This document shows positions 25,101 to 37,100 of a stretch of DNA of 64,000 bases, piece by piece. Made by a program: the position numbers and the translations under genes. The number at the start of each line of letters is the position of its first letter. Position 1 is the stretch's first letter. Under the pieces are notes generated by a model that saw only the letters and a program-made list of their open reading frames with translations, was not told where the DNA came from and did no database searches. Source of the stretch: Ampullaceana balthica (lineage: Eukaryota > Mollusca > Gastropoda > Lymnaeidae); the NCBI GenBank assembly GCA_944989445.1, contig CALYLW010000037.1, positions 1,774,501 through 1,838,500 on the forward strand, given 5' to 3'.

Positions 25101-28100
25101 CTTCAAGTATCTGCTCAAGTAAGAGTTCATCTCATTTATATATTTTCTCCATCAAGAATCAGATTATATGTAAAGAAATTGTAATGTGATGTGCTTAAAA
25201 TTGGGGGGGGGGCTATCCAAGATTTGTGACAAGCTTTCACAAAATTATCAAAATAACTTGATTTTTACTATTGTAGGCCCTATAACTCTATAATTAAAAA
25301 AAAACTTAAATAAGGAATAACAATCTGAAATTTTTTATTAAGTATTCAATGTTTTATTTTTTCCTATATACTATTATAAATGATATTATCAGTGCCATGA
25401 TCTTTCAGGGAAGTTAGGTACACTTTTTTTTCCTCATAAGATTATCTTATTCCGTAGATATGTCTCTGATGTTGGCCTGAATGGGTTCAAGTACATTTGT
25501 CAACACAAGATTCTCCAGAGTGCCCACATGGATCCGTTACTCAGCAGGATTTATCCTCCCACTCTCTTGGAATCGACAGCCATACAGAGGAAAGCCAATA
25601 TGGGATTGGAGGTCAAGTTCCATGACGGTAGGTGATGGGGGGAAATAACTTTGAACATACATTGTAACATTAAATAAAATTAACAAGAGACAGAAGTGAA
25701 ATAAATTAACATGAATAAAATGAAAGCTCTAAGGTGTTCAGCACAATTCAAGCTTAATTACTGAAAGAGTTTGAGTAATGTTAAAATATCAATTATGAAT
25801 TGTGCATGGTCATCATAAAATTATATTGCTTTTGTTTCGAAATGATGCTTTAGTTTTTAGTGTTACGAAAGTAAAATAAGTATAAATCATTTGAATGAAG
25901 AATAAATGGAGTTTAAAAAGTCATGAATATCATTTGAAATTAATACCTACATTAAAAAAATTCAATTTCTCTTAATTTTATCTTTATTTAGGAAGCTAAA
26001 GGCTAAATATAGTTGTGATTTGCAGGTTTTTTGTAATGTTGATGACTAATTGTGTTAAAGTCTTTTATGCACATAAATTTTTGAATAACCTTTTTTTAAT
26101 TCCTGAACACTATTTTTTTGTAAGACAACCAATAAAGGAATTTAAGAGCTTCCAGCAATGTTAATTAAATATAGTTGGCTATGTTTTTTTTTCTAGAGGA
26201 ATAAATTTTAATAATTTCTCTTCTTTAGATGTATCATTCATTGGCCATGTAGAGTCTTGGACATCTGGTGAACTCTTTGCTTCTCATTTGTGTAAATTGA
26301 GGTAAATGGTTGTGGTAAAAATATAAATAAAAGCTCCATACTATATAAATGAAGAGGGAGGTGCAGATAAAAAAAAAGTCTGGCCAGAAAAATTCATAAA
26401 TACATATTTATCTTATCTTATCTATACAGACGCTCCTTCTATGCAGAAGATAGTTGCGTCCACAGACCATGACAGATGATCTGTTGGCAAGTGATGCAGC
26501 ATTCACAGGCCACGGCTTTGTGGGTTCCACGCATTACCCAGCCGCCTAACTACATGTAGTGTTAGGTACCCATTCGGAGCGGGGTGACTCAGGGACGCCC
26601 TAGGCCCCGGGAACAAACCCTTGCCTTCACACGGATTCGAACCCGTGACCATCGGTACGACAGTCCAGTGTGCTGCCACTCGACCACCGCGTCCCCATTT
26701 GTTAAAATAGCCATACAGTGGTACCTTTAGATACGAGTTTAATTTGTTCCGTAACCTTGCTCGTATGCCCATTTGCTCGTATCTCAAAGAAAATTTCACC
26801 ATTGAAATTAATTGAAATGCCATTAATTCGTTCCAGCCAAAACATTTGCTACCCCTAATTGTTTTTGTTACGTGTTTTTGAATAAGAAAAATGTATTTAT
26901 AAATGACAAATATGGTATAAAAACATAATAAAAGAGAATGTAAAGCAAAATAACAAACAAACTGGTTTTATAAAGTATACATATATATTTGTATTTTGGT
27001 CACTTAAATGTAACTTACACACATCTTAAATGCTACTGTCTGCTTAATTTTAGTCACTGCTTTTCTCTTCACTGGTCTTTGCCTTTTTGCCGGATTAAAA
27101 AAAAATGTTCAAGGAGGTTTGTTTCTTCCTCCCTTTTAGAATGCTGCGGAAATGAGTTAGGCAAGTGTAATTAAATAGCTCCGATCCACGACCAGTTGCA
27201 AGTTCTTTGGGGTGTTTCTTTTCCACGAACTGTGAAACTCTCTCCCACATTCCCAAGATCTCTTTTATCTCACTTGTAGAGATAACCTCCACCTCTGGCT
27301 CTTCCTCAAAACCAATTTCTTGTAGAACCCCCGAATGCTGCTGCGACTGTAACTCTTTTAATTCATCGGTCGCCAGTTCCTGAGATTTCTCGTATCTCAA
27401 ATTTTTCTCGTATTTCAAAACAAAACTTTGCCCGCTTGACAGCTCGTATCTCAAATAACTCATATGTCAGGGCACTCGTATCTCAAGGTACCACTGTATT
27501 CGATATGGATGAATAAACCTTAAAAACTAAAAAATTGATTTTCTTGCTCATGTTTTTTCAGAGGTCTGCATGAAAATAGTCAAGGTTGGACAGTGAGACT
27601 CCAAGAAGACACAGATTACTATGAGCTTATGGGCTATGACTATGTCCTTGACTTAATAAGTGAGATGGAGATTGCCCCTGGTTTCCCAACATGCAGTGCA
27701 TACTTTCTCGTCTCTGTTGATCGTAGTAGGGAAAGTGCACAGCATAGGCGACAGGCTCACACTGAGGGGTTAGTTTGTATTTTGAGAACAATTATTTTTT
27801 TTAAACTTAGTTTAATTGTCTTTCTTCCAAAAGTAATTTTACTTTATCTATGATCTAGGATTCTTTGTTCTTCTATGTAATTAATATAGATTAAATTAAT
27901 TTTCTTTATTCCAGTCCTCATAACCCAGAAAAAGAAAGGATTCTCATGTTGTCTGGACCACTGCCCCAGATGATCAGACGAGAGGTGCCCATAACAACAA
28001 GTAACGAAGACCAGAGAGGCAATTCAAGAGCAACATCCAACAGGAAAGTGCAAACCAGCACGGTAGAAGATGACCTTGGCTTTTCTACAACTAGCGTCCT

Positions 28101-31100
28101 CAACCAACGCCCCACTGAAATTATTCCCGTGGGCTTGTCAGAAAACAGCAAAATGAATGTCAGATATACGAAACGCTCTCGTGCCCCTGGGGCTCCATTG
28201 ACCAACGGACATGTGCCCAATGGGCAAACAAATGGCGATATGACAATCATTGCTGAAGATGATGAATTTTTCTCAGATCTGTCCAGAAACATATTGAACA
28301 CTCGCTACTTTCCTGAGGGGGAGCTAAAGCCTGGCGACACAAATGACCTGTCCAAGAGCAAGCTGAACCTGAGGTACAACAGGAAGAGCAGCGCCGGTCG
28401 GGGGAAATCGGGCGTGTCTGCTCAAATAAGCAGAAAGCACCTCAGTCCTAACAGGGACGACATTATGTCTGGTAACTCTGACAACACCGATTGGTCGCAT
28501 CTTGTGGAGGATATTTTCAGTACTGCTTTGAATGATCACGATGAACAAAATGGCAGAGTTCTTGGGAGCCGTATAAAAGGTGGTGGACAAGGTGTTCCTG
28601 GCTTTGAACCTCAGCAGGTAAAGTGATTACTTGTAACAGGCATCTTTATCTTACAATTTCAATTAAAGAAATTACAAGTATTAAAGTTTGTCTTTGTATG
28701 ATTTTTAATCCTTTATTTTTTCATTGTCATTTTCTTTAGCCGATGAATCCTGCCTTCAGCTTTGGCTTAACAAATCCAATGCTTGGGGTGAATCCTCAAA
28801 TGATTCCACCTATGAATCTTGGGGCGGGTCCTTCCATGGCACCTGTTGGCCTTATGTCTCCAGGTAACTGACTGTTCTTTTATTAATTTAAGTTGAGCTA
28901 AAATATGTCTTCTAAATTCCAGTTGATAAATTTAATTATTGGATCAGAACGTTTTAACTGAATTATTATTTATGAGGATTGCTACGTCTTTTATATTTTA
29001 TAATTAATGCACTGGTTATTTCTATATTTAATTAATGCTTGAAATTGCTTTACCTTTGTCAGATTTAAAATGAGCGTTGAGTAACATAAAAAAGGTACCC
29101 TATTTAAAGAAACAATTCATCTTTAAAAACATTTTGCTTTGATTTCATCTCATCACTCAGATCCTATTCAACAAATTTCCGCTCAGCAGATGGCTCAGCA
29201 GCAGGCAGTGTTGCAGTCATACCTGGTTAGTCAAGTCATTTAAAATCAACTGAATAAACTCATGATTCTTTGCCGAGATTAAATGAACGAAATAGTTTGG
29301 AAAAGTAATGCTTTCTGCAAGACGTTTGACAAATAAACTTTTCTGGATTCTCTGTTAAATTCTTTAACAACTTTTCAACCCATTGATTTTGTGACCATGT
29401 AGTTTAAAAAAGAAAAAATATTTAATGATTTTTTTATGCATGAAATTATTCTTGAATTTAAAAAAAACATATTTGCTCACAGACTCAGCACCAACGTCAA
29501 CAACAGCAACAACAACAACAACAACAGGCTCTTTACCAGGCCTCGCTTCAACAGCAACAACAGCAGCAGGCTCAGCAAGTCCTGCAGCAATCACAACAGC
29601 AGACAGCTGCACTCAAGACAGCCATTCAGCAGCAGGAGCTGCAAAACAAATTGTTGCAACAGTCCATAGAGCAGGAGCGTCTAAAACAGCAATTGCAGCA
29701 GTTATCCCAAACTGTAAACACACTAAGATTTGCATTTTTATTAAGTGTATTAAAAAAAACTTTGATAAATATTTTTCTGATGCTGCTTTGGATTAGACTT
29801 ACTAAACTTTTTTAAAACTCTTTATTCCACAAGTACATTAAGAGAATAACAAAATTATATTTAGACTCAAATTAGTCATATATACTGAACTTGAAATATT
29901 TTTTTAAGTGTTTTGAATTGCATTGTTTTATTTACTTCAGGTGGTGCCTCAACCCATCCCTCCCATGATCCAACAGCCCATAGCACCAGTCATGCCCCAA
30001 GGCCTCATGGGCCAGTTCAATGCTCTCAGCCCAAGTTCAAGTTTAAACTCTGGGTTCAACCAAATAGGATTAGCCAATGGCGGAGGTGTAGACACCAGCT
30101 TTGGAAGCAATGCCTCGTCCGGCCATATGATGAATGGCACTGTACAAGTAAGCTATTTTTAAGACCCCTTGTATGACTGCGTAATGTTCTTACAAAATGT
30201 ATGTAATGAAATTTTGTAAAGATTAAGTTACAAATATTTTCTTGGGCAGATGAATTTTGCTAAAATTGTTGAGCTGCAGAGTTGTCTAAAAGTTTCTGCT
30301 AGTCGATATAGAAATGAGCCTATGTTTTAAAATTCAAATTTTTGAGATAGTAAAGATCCATATTTTAAATAAATTAACAAATTTTTCAAGATTTTCTTTT
30401 TTCTTAAATGTTAGATTTAAATTTGCCATCCCTTGAAGGTAATGCTCTCTTCCCACCTAACTCCACTCAAAAAACAAAGAGCATTTGAATGTTTTACAGA
30501 GCTATGAGGAAGACAGCCCAAGAAAAGTTCAGTTCATCAAATCTTCATTTGAAAGCAGACCCCAGGCAGACGTCAGTGCTCCCCCACCCACAGCACCAAA
30601 ACAGCCCAAGCACAGGATGCAGTTTACCATACCTACACAGGGAACTTCTTCAAGTGAGCCATCTATCAGTTGGCAAATAAGGGAATGGGAAGATTTTTTA
30701 CCCAAACATTGTATTTGAATCTCATGTGACAATCAGAGTTAAAATTAAAATATATATTTTTTAAAATTATCAAATTTATAATTTTTATGGGAAGAAGTTT
30801 GAAGTTTGTCACAACATGCGTTATCTTAAATTTTATATCTAAAGTCTGCCTTCTGAGCTCTATTCATTAGATTGTTTTGTTAAGAATACAACTAAATTTG
30901 ATGCAACTTTTACACACATCTTCCCTTGTTCTCAGGCTCTCAGACTAGAACCATCACAATCACCAGCACATCAACAGCTGATGTTTCAATGAGAACAACC
31001 CCACAACCCCCACCTCCTCCCCCTCAGACAGTGTCCTATGCCGACCCACCCCCTCTTCACACCCAACCGTCAGTGCCTCCGCCCCCTCCCCCGCCACCCC

Positions 31101-34100
31101 CACCACCTCCCGTTCAGATAGAGAGAGAGAGGGGCACATTCACCATCAGGGACCGGTCAGGCAAGGCCAGGACTGTGAGGATAGGAAAAGTCGTTTGGCC
31201 ACCCCCAGTTGAAAAGGAAGAAAGGGGGGACATTCAGGTAGTCAAACTTTTTAGTTTAACGGCTTTTCTGTTTTGTTAAATCATTAACAAAAGAATTAAG
31301 TTTTGGATTAATAAAACTAAAGTATATCAAACATTAAATAAGTTTCTGTTACTAACATATTGCGATAATAAAAAAAAATAGTGTGTGGGCCAGCAGATCA
31401 ACTTAAAATCTTGAAAAAAGTTTTTTGTTTCATTTCAAATGATTTATGAATCATCATTTTAAATCCAGGGTGTCCACCGAAGTCGGAAAGTCGGATTTTA
31501 GTCGGATAAAAATTTTGTGGTCGGATAAGTCGGATTTTGGTCGGATAAACGATCCTCGGTCGGATAAACAAAATCTCGGTAGGATAAACGTTCCTCGGTC
31601 GGATAAAAGATAGAAATAAATGAATGACGAAGCTCACGTTGCACATTGTTTTGGTTTGGAAATACCAATAGTTCGCAGCAGTATAAAAACTGTTGTTTAC
31701 CTATGACAGAGTCCCCTGTCCATATCGATATCATATCGTATATATCTATAGTTTTATTTTTTTTTAAATGTGTGTTTTAAAACAAAAGTCGAAAACTAAA
31801 CTTATACAAACAAATTACAGATATTAAACAAAATAATTCTCGTTAAAGATGGCATTGTAAACATAAAGTGCACTGTGATTGAAACAGATAGAAATTGTGA
31901 AATTGCTTACGCTTAGCCATAATGCCCATAGTATAGATCTAGTAACCGCGTAATAGTAATTAGTGTGATATACTAGATCTAGATATTCATATTAGGATTT
32001 TGGTTAAAAATATATCATGATCTGAGTAAATAATAGATATCTATTTACTTTTGTTATATCTCAAAAAAATTTATGGGAGCAGTGTTAACTACGATTTTTG
32101 TGCTTATTGTTTAGCTGCTTTAGCAGCAGTCGCCATTTTGTCTGCTTGAAGTCAATAGATCTCTCTAATCTAGTATTTTGTGAAAATTAAAAACGAAAAA
32201 AACCTTAGGCTTAGCCTAGCCACGTCTAAAATCTAGATCTAGTTCAGTTAATTTCTTTTAAAATATTTAAACAGTCACGGTATGCCAAAGTCACAACTAT
32301 TAAAGCAACTATTTAAATAGGTTTAGATCTAGATTCTGTTTCAAATCAAAGCTTATTTTTTATGATTAAATTGATTAAAAATCAGTCCTGTTCAGTGTTG
32401 AAAATTATGTGCTAAACATATAGAAATCTAGATTCTAGTCTAGTTAAATGGTTACAATTTAAAGTGTGTTAACTAACAGTTTTTAGGGTAGGCTGCAGTA
32501 GGCAAATTCTTGACTAAAGTCTTAAGACTAGTTTACTTTTTGTCAGTTTAAATTTGTTCCTTACTTCACTATCCAGATATTGACAATTTGTATACTATTA
32601 CAAAAAACACTATCAATCCCATCAACATGGGGAAATGTTATTTTAATTCAGACTGGTTAAAAGACACTTCTTACTCTGAGTGGCTTGAACAACTAAGTGA
32701 AAATCGTGAAAAGTTCAAGTGCAAGTACTGTGGTCAAGCTTACCTTATAGGATCGTCAGGCATAAAAGCCTTGAACACCCATATGTCTTCACAAAAGCAG
32801 ATGCGGGCCAGTGCAAGTCATCGTGGTAGCAGTTCAATGCTTAGTTTTGCAACAAAATCAACACCTCCATCATCTCTGAATCAGACTGCCACTTCAACTA
32901 CATCTAATCCAACTTCAACTGCAACTAAACAGCCAACTCTTAAAGTTGCAGATACTCTAAAAGCAGAGGTTAGGTGGACAATGCACCTAGTTTCTAGCCA
33001 CTCCAGTGCTCGAAGCTCAGACGACATAGGCAGCATTTTTCAACAGATGTTTCCTGACTCGGATATAGCCAAACAGTTTACCTGTGGACGTACCAAAGTA
33101 GGTTACTTAGCTACGTTTGGCATAGCCCCTGCTATCAGAGATGCCATTCTAGACAGTTTGAGAGACAGTGTTACTTATGTGATAATGTTTGATGAGAGCC
33201 ATAACGCTGACCTTGGTAAAAAGCAGCTCGATGTTCACGTGAGATTTATTGATTCTGAAGGTATGGTGAGATCAAAGTATATAGACTCCTATTTCCTTGG
33301 ACATGCTTCTGCAAATGATATCATGATTCACTTGAGGTCTTTCATTGAGAAAGCAGGAAGTCAAAAGATTTTGCAGCTATCTATGGATGGACCAAATGTT
33401 AACTGGAAAGTGTTTAAAACATTGTGCAAAGAAATGGAGGATGATAATGGAATGAGTTTGATTAATATTGGCTCTTGTGGCCTGCACACGGTGCACAACA
33501 GCTTTAAAAAGGGTGTTGAGGATTCAGGTTGGGGTGTGGAAGATGTTTTAAAGTCTCTTTATTACCTCTTTAAGGAATCACCAGCCAGGAGGGAGGACTT
33601 TTTAAAGTAACAGAGGCCTCCAAACTTCCTCTCAAGTTCTGTGGACATCGTTGGTTGGAGAATGTTCCAGCTGCTGAACGAGCACTGCAAATCTGGCCAG
33701 CTATTTTACGCTACCTGTCTGCAGTAAAAAAGGGAACAGTCAACAAGCCTGGGTGTAAGAGTTTTTTAACACTGGTAGACAAGGAAGGGGACTATCTGTT
33801 CAAAGCTAAGCTTCACACCTTCATATTTGTAGCCAAGATTGCAAAACCCTTTCTTGAGAAGTTTCAGGCCGATGCTCCACTGTCACCCTTTCTTGGTGTA
33901 GACCTCTTCGCCATGACCAAAAGACTCTACAGCCTTATCTTAACTCCTGAATATGTGATGACAGTGACTAAAGCTTCACACCTTAAAATACCCAAAGACC
34001 TGCCATCCAATGCTTTCAAACGGGAGGCAGACTTCAGCTTAGGTCACCAGGCAGAAGTCATTCTGAAAGAACTGAAAGAAGCAGGGAAGGTTTCAGAGCT

Positions 34101-37100
34101 TAAGTTGAAAGATTTCAGACAAAACTTCCTCAAATTTATAAAGGGCATGGTTAACAAGATTCTTAGCAAGTCACCCCTTAAGTATGACATTGTCAGTTTC
34201 ATACAGTGTTTGGACCCAACTGTTATCACACTTGAACCCATCAAAGCCAAGAAACTGTTCAAGAAAGTGACAGAGCATCTCAGCCTTACGAAATGGATCC
34301 AGGGTGATGAGGTGGATCAGGTGTTATATGACTTTGAGACCCTGGTAGATAGGCTGTCTCAATCAACAGTGAGGTACAATGGTGAGCGCCTAGATGAGTT
34401 CTTCATTGAACATGGTCAGTTGGATAGTTCACCTGCATTGAAAAAGGTAATCCAGATGGTCCTGCTGCTAAGCCATGGCAATGCTGATGTTGAGAGGGGT
34501 TTCTCAACCAACAAAGAAGCAACTGTAGAGAACCTGTTGGAAGAAAGTTTAGTAGCTAAGAGACTGATATGTCAGTATGTCAAGGACAACGGGCCTTTGG
34601 CTGAGATTCCTATCAACAAAAAAATGTTAGACTACTCTAGTAAGGCCCACAAAACCTACATTGATGCTATAGATAAGAAGAAGAAAGATAAAGAAGAAAG
34701 TGAGCAGACTGGGAAAAGGAAGAGAAAGGCAGAAGAAATCACAGACATGAAAGCAAAGAAGAGGAAGATAGAGCTTGATATTGATCTTTTAATCAAATCT
34801 GCTGATGAAATTATAGAAAAGGCAGTGAAGGAAACAGGAAAAGATGTACATGCTTCAATTGTAAAAAGCTTAGCTTTTAAGAGTGATGCCACAAAGAAGA
34901 AAGAGGAGGTAAAGGCTCTAGCTGCTCTCATCAATGAGAGGGAGGCTGAGCTGAAGCTTTAAAAGGCAGCTGTCTATTGTAAATTGTTTATAAACTGTAT
35001 ATATAGTGTAAATAATTTGAAATTATTTGTTTTATCAATCAACTTTACCAATGAACAATTTAAGTACAATGATAAGTTCTTTAAGGATGAATAATTTGAC
35101 TATACGGATATCAAGTACGTAGTACAGATGTGATCCTCTAGTCTAAATGAATACATTGCTGAAGTAGAATGAAGGTATGTAGTTGTGTTCTTGTCAGTTT
35201 TTAGGTTATTTTTTACAAAATATGTTAACAAAAAAACATACAATACTGCAAGTTAAATTTTTACTTGTCGAATATATACTTTTACTTGTCCGAATAATAA
35301 CTTTTACTTGTCGGTTGGATGGTAGGATTTTTTGGTGGCTGGTAGGATTTTTTTGGACCAGATTTGGGTGGACACCCTGAAATCATCAAAGTACTTTATT
35401 TAGTATGTTGGTAGTTTGCCGAAAAAGACATAAGACAATAATTTAATCTTAAAACTATTGTACAAATGGTTTGATGAGCTGTTACCACTTGAGCTGTTCA
35501 AACATTAACCTACAACCTGAATGATAACTATAACATGCATGAAGATACACATCAAAAGTACATTTCTGATCACATGTTTTTCTTGACCAGTTTAACTAAC
35601 AAATATTTAAATCTAACAAAAGGTGGGCAAGCTTGAAATTGATGAGAAGGTTGCAAATAACATTGAGAACAGAATTACTGGGAAAAAGAAGTGGCAAAAA
35701 CCAGAATCTCCAAAAGATGAGAATCAACCCAGATCTATTCTCAAGGGAGAGGTATTCCATTTAGTAATTAAGTTCTCCTTATGTAAACTCACCAAATATG
35801 AAATAACCAAATTGTTAAATACTGGTAAAGGAAGTAGTTTATCAGTCATGTTTCTCCTTTGTTTTTTGTGAAATTTTTTCGAGTGAATTATTTGTAAACA
35901 GATAAGTATTTTAGTGTCAGGCTTCTTGAATCTTTGACAACTTTTGAATTAATTTTTTTTTAAATGTATGTCTTTTCTAGACAAGGACCAAGTCCCTGAA
36001 GGAGACCTCACACTTTAACACCTTGAAACTCCTTGAGAAGCAGCTGGGAGGTGGAGCAGCACAAGATCTCCCCCCTCCAAGGCCTCATGTGGCCAAGGTT
36101 GAACATTCTGAAGCTAACTTGTATGACACTCACATTGTCAAAGGTTGGTCCAATGATCAGCATGATTAAAATCCTTTCTAGACGTGCACATATGTGAGAG
36201 TAATTAAGCGACAGAAGTATACTTATATCTGTGTATTAATGAATGAATAACTTGTTTTATGTGTATTCTCTTGAAACTTGAAAAGTAAAATTGAACTGAA
36301 AATGTTGTACTTCAGATGAGCCTCCACCAATACCAAAGTCATCTCCACCCAAACTAGTGACAAAGAAAATCATCACTGAGACAGTTGAGACATTGGAAAT
36401 GAAGCGTTCATCTGGAGAATATTCGAGGCGCATCGAGCCAGATGTTCCGAAACGGGCCCTCCCGTCACTACCAGAACCTGAGCCTCAACCCCAGATTGAT
36501 TACGCTGCTCTAGAGCGGTCCATTTCAGAATTGTACCCACAGAACAAGAAGTTCTTTTTAATGTACCACAAGGTGTGTATTTCCCCAGTGAAATAGTCCC
36601 ATTAGATTTCAACACCCTTTGAGAAGATTAAATATACACTTATTAATATGGTTTTAGGTGAATAACTTTGTACCTGTGAGGTGAGATAAAATTTATGTAA
36701 ATCACAATTGCTTATTTTTTTTAAATTTCCTGGAAATTCATAATTCCTGCTTGATTCTAACTAGTTGAGTATGGCTGATTAAAAGTTAACCAATATGTCT
36801 TTAAAAAATATAAAGCAAGCATGCAAATAAACCTAATTATTACTTTTCTTTCACATTCTGGTATCAGCATTCAAACAATAATTTATTGCCAATCTATGGC
36901 ACAGAGAATACAGTCCCTTTCCTATTTTGCAACCCATGCAAGAAAATTAAACTTGCAAATTTTAAAAGTATTTTTTAAAAAATTATGCAAAATGCATGCA
37001 TTTTTATATCAAGGATAGCACAAGTTGTAAACAATCTTGACTGTAATCATATTGTTCTTAATTAGATAGCACAAGTTGTAAACAATCTTGACTGTAATCA

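Larger units (their letters stand above)
25590..27768 (+). other. Myo15: First FERM-like domain, F1 (ubiquitin-like) lobe
   Basis: The end of exon 25458-25627 with exons 26229-26301 and 27562-27768 encodes about 100 residues (GHVESWTSGELFASHLCKL, GWTVRLQEDTDYYEL, YDYVLDLISEME) that look like the F1 lobe following the first MyTH4 of myosin XV. Vertebrate MYO15A is described as having two talin/FERM-like regions, of which this would be the first. The matching F2 and F3 lobes appear only much later (36550-39078), so the domain is interrupted in primary sequence. The lobe assignment is inference from sequence pattern. Confidence 0.7.
31466..35379 (+). mobile_element. hAT-like DNA transposon, 3.9 kb, nearly complete
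   Basis: Termini CAGGGTGTCCACCGAAGTC (31466) and the inverse CAGGGTGTCCACCCAAATC (ending 35379) match at 17 of 19 bases. AAATC directly precedes the left end (31461-31465) and follows the right end (35380-35384), a 5 bp target duplication. GTCGGATAA-type motifs repeat about nine times in 31480-31610. TTTTACTTGTC motifs repeat three times in 35258-35315. The element contains a transposase in two overlapping frames (32627-34962) and sits in the myosin XV intron 31238-35622, in the same orientation as the gene. Confidence 0.82.
27915..36572 (+). other. Myo15: Low-complexity insert between F1 and F2 lobes (11 exons)
   Basis: Exons 27915-28617, 28740-28863, 29161-29225, 29483-29713, 29941-30147, 30500-30653, 30936-31237, 35623-35751, 35981-36143 and 36316-36572, plus the end of 27562-27768, encode roughly 770 residues of disordered-looking sequence. 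In order: a 234-codon polar exon rich in S/N/R, a Met/Pro/Gly-rich exon, a polyglutamine segment, a Met/Pro/Gly/Ser segment, a polyproline segment with KVVWPPP, then charged and proline-rich linkers. It sits where the myosin XV first FERM would pass from F1 to F2. Polyproline tracts of this kind recruit profilin, WW or SH3 proteins; for this protein that is inference. Confidence 0.75.

Noticed and set aside
26633..26686. True tRNA gene on the - strand
   Set aside because: A and B boxes are perfect, but there is no closed acceptor stem or 3' half; the sequence continues into a SINE body with a LINE-like tail.
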